From assembly GCA_033060915.1 (NCBI GenBank), contig CM065383.1, positions 14,665,001 to 14,729,000 of the forward strand: a stretch of DNA of 64,000 bases, written 5' to 3'. This document shows positions 11,067-21,126 of the stretch, one piece after another; position 1 is the stretch's first letter; each line of letters begins with the position of its first letter. This DNA is from Euryodendron excelsum. Its lineage: Eukaryota; Streptophyta; Magnoliopsida; Ericales; Pentaphylacaceae. A model generated the notes under the pieces. That model had not been told where the DNA came from, ran no database searches, and saw only the letters and a list, made by a program, of their open reading frames with translations. A program made the translations under genes and the position numbers.

Positions 11067-13163
11067 CCCCCAATTTTTTTCTCATCTGGACAATCGTTAA
11101 TGGGTGAGCTGGCCCTGTTGTGTGCTTCTGCACGTTCTTAACTTACCCTTCAACGCTAAAACTTTTGATTGAAGATGGTAGGAGAGGATTGTGCATGGAC
11201 ATGCCCACACCACTTCTATTTTTTTATTTATTATTTTATGTGTATGCAATATTCACTTGATTCTGCTTTGAAAAGTATTTTGATTATTCAAAAATATTAT
11301 TTCGTAATACCTCCAAATGTCTGTCTGGTGGGGCAAGCGAAAATTACTTTTCAACTACCCACATTTCTATTCATAGAACAATCACTCAAAACTTCGGTAT
11401 AATGGGTAACCAGAAGGGCTGCCTAGTGTGCGGCTGATTTTCATGAGCTCGAGTAATAATTGGTCAAGGCCTGAAGACCTGTAAAAAAAAAAAAAAAAAA
11501 AGAAAAAAAAGAAAGAATTATGAGTTACCATGCTAGTGGTTCAATAATCCACTGATTCTCACGTTAAAAATGAGTTCCCAAGCTCAATATGTTTTCATGC
11601 TCATATAATTAAATATTGTATTATCATTTATTAAGTTTACATTATTCATTATTCATGTAGGTAGTATAATTTTGTATGAACACAAAGAAATAGTGGCGAC
11701 ACCAAAATAGAATTGTATAATGAGTTAAATTTTTAATCACTTTTTCAAGTAGGCACATATGCCGTCTGAGCTTAGGCATGATATAAATTATTTAATATTT
11801 CTGTTTAATCCTTCATACTACTTTCGATCACAAAACCTAGCAAGGATGGTAAATGGATTAGGGTCTATCAAAAGATTTGTTAGATGACAGGAGCATCACT
11901 TTGCTTTCTATAATAATATGAAGAGAGACATAAAATAATGAGCTAGCACAACACGGGGAAAACGTGCATGAGCTGTAAACTCAAAAAATTCTTAGTCCAA
12001 TACTTGGCAATTCATTTGGGGTTAGGTCGTGATAAATTTATCTCTCATGAATCACTAAATTTAATAGGAATGGCTTGCCTTTGACCAGATCAGAAAAGAA
12101 ATTAATCAAAGTATGTGTAAATTGACCTGAACAGTTTTGACTACATAATCAAAAGAACAAAAACAAAGAAATAGTTGACAACCATTTATACATTTGGCAA
12201 CAGTGTCAGAGTTGTAAACAAAAAATAAAAAATAGTAAAAAGACAAAAATTGGCAAATAAAAGTGATTTATTTTTTCTGTCTACTTTACAAGAAAAGTGA
12301 AAGGTTAATAGGAGTAATTACATTTTATTTCTCTGGGATTTGACCCTAAAAACATAATTTTTTAATCATTTAAAAGTCAACACATAACCCTCACGTGATT
12401 TATATTCAAGTGCAAAATGGATCGACTGTAACAGCTGCAATGAAAAGACAAATTACCCCCAACAAACCCATCACTCTCATGTCTCTGAACCCCTATCTCT
12501 AAAAATGGAGCCCCAGCCATGGCCAAACTAGCCCAACCTCTGATTTGGTGTTTAAGAGATAGAGGATGGCCAGAAAATTAACAATACTTAATCAGCAGAG
12601 AGTGAGACAAAAAGAGGATGACTAACTTCAAACAACCACCTCCAAGCCTCAACACCCCGGTGACTGCTCTGGCCAACAGCTGACCTCGAAAATTTGTTGA
12701 AGTGGGGTAAGGTAAATTTTTTTTGAAATTTCGAGGGTTAAGGTTTTAGAATTTTAGAGAGGCTAATACACAATTTTGTCTTACAAATACCCAAATTACA
12801 TGAGACCTAAAGAAAATTTAAAAATTCATGAGGCTAGGGGCCGCCCGGGCTCCTGCGATCCCCATACAAACAGAGGCTAGCTTGTATGAAAGAATAAGAA
12901 AGAAGTGAAGACATATGGTATTCACGTATCACATCCAGACATCCAAGGGCAAGAGCACATAAACCAATTATTTTACAGTTCATCTACCTCTAGTCACCAA
13001 CATTTCTTCACAGCCGAATTTTATACACATGTTATATATGTCTCTTTGTATATATACGTCTTTGTATCAACGAATTCGTGATTGATTATGAAGTATGAAC
13101 CCGTGCCAGTTCACCACATACGATGCTTGATTCAGTAATGCTAGACATTTCGTGGGTTGAGAG
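11067..13163. other. Non-coding gap with an A-tract
   Basis: AT-rich with no convincing coding region. A tract of A with few G at about 11482-11516 could be a retroposon tail, but I find no body or target duplication. A 77-codon frame at 11169-11402 is composition-driven. Confidence 0.4.
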
Positions 13164-13425
13164 TAAGGGTGATCATGTGCTCGAGAGCGGGATAAGTTCG
13201 TCCAAGTTCGTTCATAAATTACAGAGTTTGAGAATTTTTTTCGGGCCCGATTAATTTAATGGACGGCCTTGAGAATTATCTTTGAACTTTCGTTCAACCT
13301 AAAATATATATAAAATAATATATTTTACTATATCTATGTAATTAAATTTTTTGTTATATAATATTATTTATAGAAAAGAAAATTATATAGTAAAATTTTT
13401 TTTTATGTTAAATAGGCGGGCTTGG
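13164..13425. mobile_element. Left half of a TIR element split by the Tekay insertion (right half 35406-35520)
   Basis: The left end reads TAAGGGTGATCAT and the right end of 35406-35520 reads ATGTCCACCCCTAA, its imperfect inverted match. Joined across the Tekay element this is a roughly 375-bp element without coding sequence. The target duplication is not clear, so this is a candidate only. Confidence 0.35.
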
Positions 13426-14153
13426 TGTCACGCTCATTCCTAATTAGGTGTCATTAACACCGTTATAAGATAGATGTGATTGTATAGATTACCAACCTGC
13501 GAATGAAATCCAAACACACTCCCAAAGATAAAGATCTTATAAGGATAAACAAACTTCAATATATATTAAACCATTCCAAAATGATCAACATACACTAAAA
13601 AGGTAATTAGAACTATCTTATATATCATTACAAGACCAAATGTAAAAAAACTCCGAAATTTTTTTTATACAATGTACAATAATGTAAACGACCAATAACT
13701 CAACTAAAAAGCTTTTTGAAACTCCTTAACTCCATACCAACATTAACATCAACAATGAACTGAACATCACTAATTACTCTGCAAAACAATCTGTGTACGT
13801 GTGAGTTATATATCAACGTGTTCACAAATATAATCAATACTCATAAAGAATAAATGATGAAAAACATTGTATAATTCACCAAAAGATAAACCACCACAAA
13901 TGAAATGTAATATTTCTTGTGATACAATATATGATACACCACAAATGAGCGCGCGATTTGGATAATATTGGCCCGATATAGTGATGGTTTGTTTTCAAGG
14001 AATGTCCACCATGACACCTTTTTAGGTTAGTCCACTATGACTACCTTAGTTAGTCCCACATTGGCTAAACCTTCTCCCGTGCAATGCAAGTTATGTACAC
14101 AATATAAGTTGTATGCAAATATTACCTGATAATCCACCAATCACCATCAATAT

Positions 14154-15838
14154 TGTTGAGTCAATGCCCTGATTTTGATGAGAACAAAACATGGTTAAAT
14201 GATCTAATAATTCTACTTAGTGTGCAGATGAATTATTAATTAGATCTTGACTTGAAGGTTATCATAATAGAGGATTTGTGATGCAAAGATTTTAATAAAG
14301 AATGAAAAGCATGATGAGGTAATGTATTCCAAAGCTGATATTACATGAAGATGATGGATATCAAGGGAGAAGAATGAAAATGCTAAAAGTCTTTATTGAA
14401 AAGATTGAAGACTTTGAGGACTTGAAGATATCTTGCAAGAATGAAAAAGAAGAGACCAACTCAAAAAACATAAAAGCTTTCTTGATAGATTTGAAGATGT
14501 CTTGAAGACATGGAAGGAATCACAAGAGTAGAAAAGCTTTCTTGGAAGAGTTGTTAAAGTCTATGGAGAAGCCATATTGATTGAAGAAATGAAGATTCTA
14601 AGTCATGGAAGCTCTCTTGAAGATCTTGAAGAAGACTTGAATCAATGGATGAAGCTATGATGATGGAAGAGCTCTACAAGTGATGAAAATGAAGAAAATT
14701 CATCTTGAATGGATTGAAGATGTTCTTGGAGTCATCTAACCTTGAAGAAGTGTTTGCAAGCTTTAAAAAGCCTATTTAGATGATCCTTGAAGAGATTGGA
14801 AGCTTTGGAAAAGAATGGAGAAAAGTTGCAAAAATATGGGTTTTTGTAAAAAGAGTCGACCCCTCAAGCAAAAAGAGTCGACTCATTCGAACAGAGCCTT
14901 GGAATTCTGCTGGAAGCTTAAAAGAGTCGACTCCTGGCCAAAAAGAGTCGACTCATTGCAACAGAGAACAAAAAATTCTGCAGACTGTTGAAAAGAGTCG
15001 ACTCCTGTGTCAAAAGAGTCGACTCATTTGGACAGTGACTTGAAAAATCTGCTGAAATGCAAAAAGAGTCGACTCATTGTGAAAAGAGTCGACCCCTAGA
15101 CCGTAACGGCTAGTTTGCTGACAGACGGTATGGGCAAAACTGCAACCAAATCTTCTCCCATACTTCTCCAACGGCTAGAATCGATCCATACATATATATA
15201 TGAGATACATACAGCTTCAAAGAAGTAGAGAAGAGCAATCATACGATTCATATCAAGTGCTTGAAGCTGAAAATCACCTGTACCTAACTGCCACATATTT
15301 TTGTTGAGTGTTTAAAGTTATCCATTGAGTTGTATTCATTCATATACTCACTAAGAGAGTCACTCTTTGTATAATCTTCATTCATTCTCGATTGGGTGGG
15401 TTTGTAACCTTGTAAGTTTGAGTGTTCTTGGAAAAACACTTGTAAGTTTAAGAGAAGCTTGGACAAAATCTCTTGGGTTTTGAAAGCTTGGGAAGAAGTT
15501 TTTGTAAGAGTGAGCTGGGCACTCGTGGCACAACCAGCGGCTGTGTAAGGAGTATTGCATAGTGGAATTCCTTCGAAATGATCGAAGAAGAGAGGACGTA
15601 GGCAAGGTTGGCCGAACCTCTATAAATCTGGTGCATATTTCTTCTGCCTTTGTTTTGCTTACTTGCTCATTATACATGCTTGCAAATACTTGTTTTAATG
15701 TACACTTCATTTGCTTGATACATATACTTTGATTATTTGTTACTAAAATACATAAACGATTTTTTAGTTAAAATTCTCGTTAAAAATTCTATAAAACCCA
15801 ATTCACCCCCCCTCTTGGGTTGCCTACTTGGGCCAACA
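14154..15838 (+). repeat. 5' LTR of the SIRE-type Copia element
   Basis: TGTTGAGTCAATGCCC ... TTGGGCCAACA, 1,685 bp, ending right before the primer binding site. It contains the GAGTCGAC motif array (14853-15098) and a TATA-like CATATATATATG (15190-15201), placing U3 on the left. It ends with the C-run segment CACCCCCCCTCTTGGG that also occurs in the solo LTR at 26390-28519. Confidence 0.95.
14853..15098 (+). promoter_or_regulatory. Array of 8 GAGTCGACYC dyad motifs in U3, with downstream TATA-like box
   Basis: Eight copies of AAAAGAGTCGACTC or AAAAGAGTCGACCC stand in four pairs. Within a pair the second follows after about 20 bp, and the pairs repeat about every 70 bp. Typically the first is followed by CCT and the second by CATT, then often by ACAG. 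GAGTCGACTC is a perfect 10-bp palindrome. The array ends about 90 bp before the TATA-like sequence at 15190-15201. Position suggests an enhancer, but no activity is shown. The 3' LTR has the same array. Confidence 0.7.
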
Positions 15839-15840
15839 AT

Positions 15841-15852
15841 TGGTATCAGAGC
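15841..15852 (+). other. Primer binding site, initiator-tRNA-Met type
   Basis: TGGTATCAGAGC two bases after the 5' LTR. It is complementary to the 3' end of plant initiator tRNA-Met and would prime minus-strand DNA synthesis. Confidence 0.9.
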
Positions 15853-15894
15853 AAGTACTCTAGTTTAAAGGCTTAACATCCTTAGAGTTGATCC

Positions 15895-17439
15895 ATGGCA
15901 ACCATGTTTGGAAGCTCTCTAGGTGAGGGTCAATCCACCAACAGATCTCCAATGTTTAATGGTACAAACTACAACTATTGAAAGAATAGAATGAGAATTT
16001 ATATTCAATCTATTGACTATGAGTTATGGATGATTATTGTTAATGGTCCTAAAACTCCCAGCAAGGTTATTGAAAGAGAAGTTATCCCTAAACCTGAAAA
16101 TGAATGGGATGAGAATGACATGAAGCTTATGCAATCTAATGCTAAGGCTATGAACATCTTATATTGTGCATTAGATCCAAATGAGTTCAATAGAATTTCT
16201 ACCTGTGAATCTGTCAAAGAAATTTGGGACAGATTTGAAGTAACTCATGAAGGGACAAATCAGGTCAAGGAGTCAAAAATTAACATTCTTGTGTATAATT
16301 ATGAATTATTTAGAATGAAATCTGATGAGTCTATAACTGAGATGTTCACTACATTCACTGACATTGTAAATGGTTTAAAGTCTCTTAGAAAAGTGTATTC
16401 TAACAGTGAACAGGTGAGGAAAATCTTAAGATCACTGCCAAAGACATGGGAAGCAAAGGTAACAGCCATTCAAGAAGCTAAAGACCTCAACACTCTACCT
16501 CTTGAAGAACTTCTTGGCTCTCTCATAACTTATGAGCTAACCCGAAAACAGAATGCTCAAGAAGAAGAGGACAAGAAAAAGAAGTCTGTTGCATTCAAGT
16601 CCACCACATCAGAAAATGAATCTGGGAGTGAAGAAGAAGATGAGGAAGATCTTGCTCTCATCACAAGAAAATTCAAGAGATTCATGAGAAGAAGGTGGAA
16701 GGGAGGAAAGAAGATTGAAGCAAAGGGTGAATCCAACAACAAGGATTCTACCATCATATGCTACGAATGCAAAAAGCCAGGACACATGAGAAATGAGTGT
16801 CCCTAGCTGAAAAAGAAAGGAAAGAAAGAAAGAGGGAAGAAGGCTCTAGCTGCAACATGGAGTGACAGTGAGGATTCAAGCTTAGATGAGTCTGAAACTC
16901 ATGAAGTAGCCAACTTATGTCTTATGGCACATGAAGAAGAAACAAAGGTAACTAATTCTGATTTTTCTTTTAATGAATTACAAGATGCTTTTGATGATTT
17001 GATTGTTGAATTTAAAAAGCTAAGCATAAAAAACAATCTTCTCAAGAATATGGTATTCACTCTCACATAAGAAAGTGAAGAGTTATAAAATGAAAATGAC
17101 ATTTTGAAAAATGAAAACTCTGCTTTGAAAGAAAAAGTCACTGATTTAGAAAAATCTCTTTCTAAATGTGTCAATGGAAGAGATAAACTTGATGTTATGC
17201 TTGGAAAACAAAATTGCTCTCTTGACAAGGCTGGAATAGGTTACAATGTTCTTAAACATAAAAAGTTTTCAAAAGCACCAATCACATGCTTCTATTGTCA
17301 TAAGAGAGGTCACTTTGCAAATCAATGTTTCCTTATACAACAATCTCATGTTGTCAAGAAAGCTTGGGTTCCAAAAGCAACATTGAAGACTAACTTCACT
17401 GGACCCAAGATGATTTGGGTACCAAAGGTCAAAGGTTGA
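15895..17439 (+). pseudogene. Copia gag, with in-frame stops
   Basis: Starts MATMFGSSLGEG at ATG 15895. A TGA at 15979-15981 replaces the conserved Trp of the N-terminal 'NYNYW' segment. The UBN2-type gag domain follows (about 15991-16560), then an acidic/lysine-rich stretch and a CCHC knuckle CYECKKPGHMRNEC. Stops follow at 16804 (TAG), 17068 (TAA) and 17086 (TAA), each where a Gln codon is expected. A second knuckle, CFYCHKRGHFANQC, is at about 17289-17330. TGA at 17437 ends the frame. Gag would form the particle and package RNA. All premature stops are one C-to-T or G-to-A step from a sense codon. Confidence 0.9.
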
Positions 17440-17455
17440 GTTGCTTGTTTTGTAG

Positions 17456-20400
17456 GTGTGTCTTCAAGCCAATTCCAAAAAGGATCAATGGTACTTGGAC
17501 AGTGGCTGTTCAAGACATATGACTGGAGATGAAACTCAATTCACTTCTCTCACACCAAAAGATGGAGGATTGGTCACTTTTGGAGATAATAGCAAAGGCA
17601 AGATCATCGATATAGGTAGTATTGGTAAAAACTCTTCAACTTCTATTGAGAATGTTTTACTTGTTAAAGGACTTAAACACAACCTGTTAAGCATCAGTCA
17701 ATTGTGTGACAAAGGTTGCAAAGTAGTGTTTGAATCATCTAAATGTAATGTAGTAAACATAAATGATAACAAGATCATATTGACTGGCCATAGACAAGGC
17801 AATATTTACACTTTCAACTTAAATGAATTATCTTCTTGTAAGATCAAATGCCTTGCTGCTGTGAGCAAAGATGATAGTTGGTTGTGGCATAGAAGGCTTG
17901 GTCATATTAGTATGAGCATTCTTTCAAAAATTTCGAAAAATGAGTTAGTGAATGGTCTTCCCAAACTCAATTTTGAAAAAGACAAGACTTGTGATGCATG
18001 TCAAATGGGAAAACAAACCAGAGTATCTTTTAAATCTACAAACATGCTCTCTACTTTTAGACCACTTCAACTATTGCATATGGATTTGTTTGGACCAACT
18101 AGAACTCTAAGCTTAGCCGGTAAACAATATGCTCTTGTCATTGTTGATGATTACTCAAGATTTACATGGACATTCTTTCTAGCTCACAAAGATGAAACAA
18201 TTGCTTTCTTTACCAAATTTTGTAAAAGGGTTCAAAACGAAAAAGGATTTACAATCATAGCAATTAGGACTGACCATGGTGGTGAGTTTGATTGCAAACC
18301 TTTTGAAACATATTGTGATGAAAATGGTTTTGAACATAATTTTTCAGCACCTAGAACTCCTCAACAAAATAGAGTTGTTGAGAGGAAAAACAGGACTTTG
18401 GAAGAAATGGGGAGAACAATGCTTTGTGAAAACAATTTGCCAAAATATTTTTGGGCTGAAGCTGTTAACACAGCTTGCTATGTGTTAAATAGAGTTTTGG
18501 TAAGAAAATTTTTAAATAAAACCCCATACGAGCTTTGGAAAAACAAGAAACCAAATGTTTCATATTTTAGAGCTTTTGGATGTAAATGCTTTGTGTTGAA
18601 TAATAACAAGGACAACCTTGGTAAATTTGATGCAAAATCTGATGAAGCTATCTTTCTAGGATATTCCTCACATAGCAAGGCTTATAGAGTTTACAATAAG
18701 AAAACCTTGGTTGTTGAAGAATCAATTCATGTTACTTTTGATGAACTAAACTCTTTGTCTAGAAAGGCTGTGAATGATGATATAGATGATGTGGAGAAGA
18801 ACTTGGATAAGATGAACATTGATCAAACTCAAAATGAAACTTCACCACATGACAAAGGAAATCAAGATGACTCCTCAAGCCAACAAAATGAGAATGAAGG
18901 ATTGCCAAAGGAGTGGAAATTTGTCCACAACCATCCAACAGAGTAAATACTAGGTGATTCATCACAAGGGGTAAGAACAAGATCATCTCTTAGAAATGTG
19001 TGTAATCATCTTGCTTTTCTTTCACAAATAGAACCAAAATATTTTCAAGATGCTGAAAATGATGAGTCATGGATTATGGCCATGCAAGAAGAATTAAACT
19101 AATTTGAAAGGAATAAGGTTTGGAATCTTGTTCCTAGACCTAAAGATCATCCTGTAATTGGAACCAAATGGGTGTTCAGAAACAAGATGGATGAATCTGG
19201 AACCATTATTAGAAACAAGGCAAGACTTGTAGCTCAAGGCTATAGTCAAGAAGAAGGTATTGATTTTGATGAGACATATGCACCTGTAGCTAGATTAGAA
19301 GCTATTAGAATGTTGCTTGCATTCTCATGTTTCAAGAATTTCAAACTCTATCAAATGGATGTGAAGAGTGCATTCTTGAATGGTTTTATATCTGAAGAGG
19401 TGTATGTTGAACAACCTCCTGGTTTTGAAAATCCTATATTTCCAGAATATGTTTTCAAACTTACTAAAGCCTTATATGGTTTAAAGCAAGCCCCAAGGGC
19501 CTGGTATGAAAGGCTAAGCAAATTTTTAACCAAAAATGATTTTACGAGAGGAAAAGTTGATACAACTCTTTTTATAAAGGTTAAAAATCATGACATGTTG
19601 CTTGTGCAAATTTATGTTGATGACATTATATTTGGCTCTACTAATGAAAAGCTTTGCAAAGAATTTGCTAAGTGTATGCAGGGTGAGTTTGAGATGAGCA
19701 TGATGGGTGAGCTCAATTACTTCCTTGGACTTCAAATCAAACAATCAAGGGAAGGAATTTTCATTAATCAAGCTAAGTACATCAAAGATTTACTCAAGAA
19801 GTTTGGGCTGGAAAATGCGAAACCATTGGGCACTCCTATGAATACTTCAACAAAACTTGACAGTGATGAGAAAGGTATTTCGGTAGATACCAAGCTATAT
19901 AGAAGTATGATAGGCTCATTGCTCTACTTGACTGCTAGTAGGCCTGATATTATGTTTAGTGTATGTTTGTGTGCTCGATTTCAATCTAATCCAAAGGAAT
20001 CACATATTGTTGCTGTTAAACGAATATTTAGGTACCTTAAGCACACACCTAATCTTGGATTGTGGTATCCTAAAAACACATCTTTGAACTTAATTGGTTA
20101 TTCAGATGCTGATTATACTGGTAGCAAAGTTGATAGAAAAAGCACTAGTGGATCTTGTCAATTTCTTGGAAATATGTTTGTTTCATGGTCTAGTAAGAAA
20201 CAAAACTCTGTTGCACTTTCTACAGCCGAGGCTGAGTATATTGCAGCCGGAAGTTATTGTGCACAAGTGCTTTGGATAAAACATCAATTAGAGGACTTTG
20301 GTTTAACATTTGAACATATTCCAGTTAGATGTGATAACACAAGTGCCATCAATCTGACTAAAAACCCTATCCAACACTCTCGCATAAAGCACATTGAGAT

Positions 20401-20560
20401 TAGACATCATTTTATACGTGATCATGTGCAAAAAGGTGACATCTTGCTTGATTTTGTGAGTACTGAACATCAACTTGCAGATATATTCACAAAACTCTTA
20501 AATGAAGATAGGTTTTGTATGATTAGGAGAGAATTGGGAATGAATAACCCTTTATCTTGA
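17456..20560 (+). pseudogene. Copia pol: protease, integrase, reverse transcriptase, RNase H
   Basis: The frame is offset by one from gag. Protease: WYLDSGCSRHMTG near 17490. Pre-integrase zinc region: HRRLGHISMS...CDACQMGK. Integrase core: DDYSRFTW, RTDHGGEF and APRTPQQNRVVERKN, giving the D,D,E triad. A TAA at 18944-18946 and another at 19100-19102 break the frame before the RT, both at expected Gln codons. RT from about 19100 has [12 protein letters not shown] and the catalytic [10 protein letters not shown] near 19613. RNase H has [10 protein letters not shown] and STAEAEY. The frame ends with TGA at 20558-20560. Apart from the two stops it is continuous and well conserved. Confidence 0.93.
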
Positions 20561-20673
20561 ATGCTTAGATGTCTATATATGTTTGATAAATGCATAAGTA
20601 TCCTTGAAATTGATTACAAACTTGTTTGATGCATTTCATGGCTTTTAAAAACACATCTTTGCATTTCTGGAGA

Positions 20674-20930
20674 AAAAGAGTCGACTCATGCCCCAAAAGA
20701 GTCGACTCCTGGACTCTGGAATCAGCCCCAGATGTCCTCTGTTGAAAAGAGTCGACTCCTCCTGTCAAAAGAGTCGACTCCTGGACTCTGGAATCAGCCC
20801 CAGATGTCCTCTGTTGAAAAGAGTCGACTCCTCCTGTCAAAAGAGTCGACTCATTTGAACAGAGAGCTTAGGAAGCTTTCTTCGCTCAAAAGAGTCGACC
20901 CTTTTTAACCATGAGTCGACTCATTTAAGT
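20674..20930 (+). repeat. Second GAGTCGAC array between pol and the third ORF
   Basis: Eight AAAAGAGTCGACTC-type motifs, the last in the form ATGAGTCGACTCATT. It includes a perfect 72-bp tandem duplication, with units starting at about 20711 and 20783. The motif is the one in the U3 of both LTRs, so the element carries 24 copies in total. It sits just upstream of the third ORF and could be an internal promoter element or a relic of an LTR template switch. Confidence 0.75.
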
Positions 20931-21126
20931 TAAAATTTCTTTAAAACTGTAAAACCCCTGTTTTATTCAAATCATTCCACAGTTTTTGATTTCTCTCTTC
21001 TTTCACGATCAACCGCCACCTCCACTTCCAACCACCGAAAAAAACTCTCCCTCAATCCTTACCCAACCTATATTTGATCATCCTAGAGTCTTTCTAACTT
21101 CCTTCAACCGTCATTTACAACCCTCC

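Noticed and set aside
11482..11516. Poly-A tail of a LINE or SINE
   Set aside because: No body, promoter boxes or target duplication could be found next to it.
14780..15043. 87-codon frame in each Copia LTR (also 24432-24695)
   Set aside because: It lies in U3 over the GAGTCGAC array, upstream of the TATA-like box, and exists only because of the repeated motif.
14853..15098. GAGTCGACTC as a cloning-linker artefact
   Set aside because: The copies are interspersed with element sequence, present in both LTRs and before ORF3, and diverged forms occur in other LTRs.
15841..15852. tRNA gene
   Set aside because: Only the 12-base complement of a tRNA 3' end is present, at an LTR border; it is a primer binding site.
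20565..20840. Minus-strand frame with internal protein repeats
   Set aside because: It is the reverse reading of the motif array and its 72-bp duplication.
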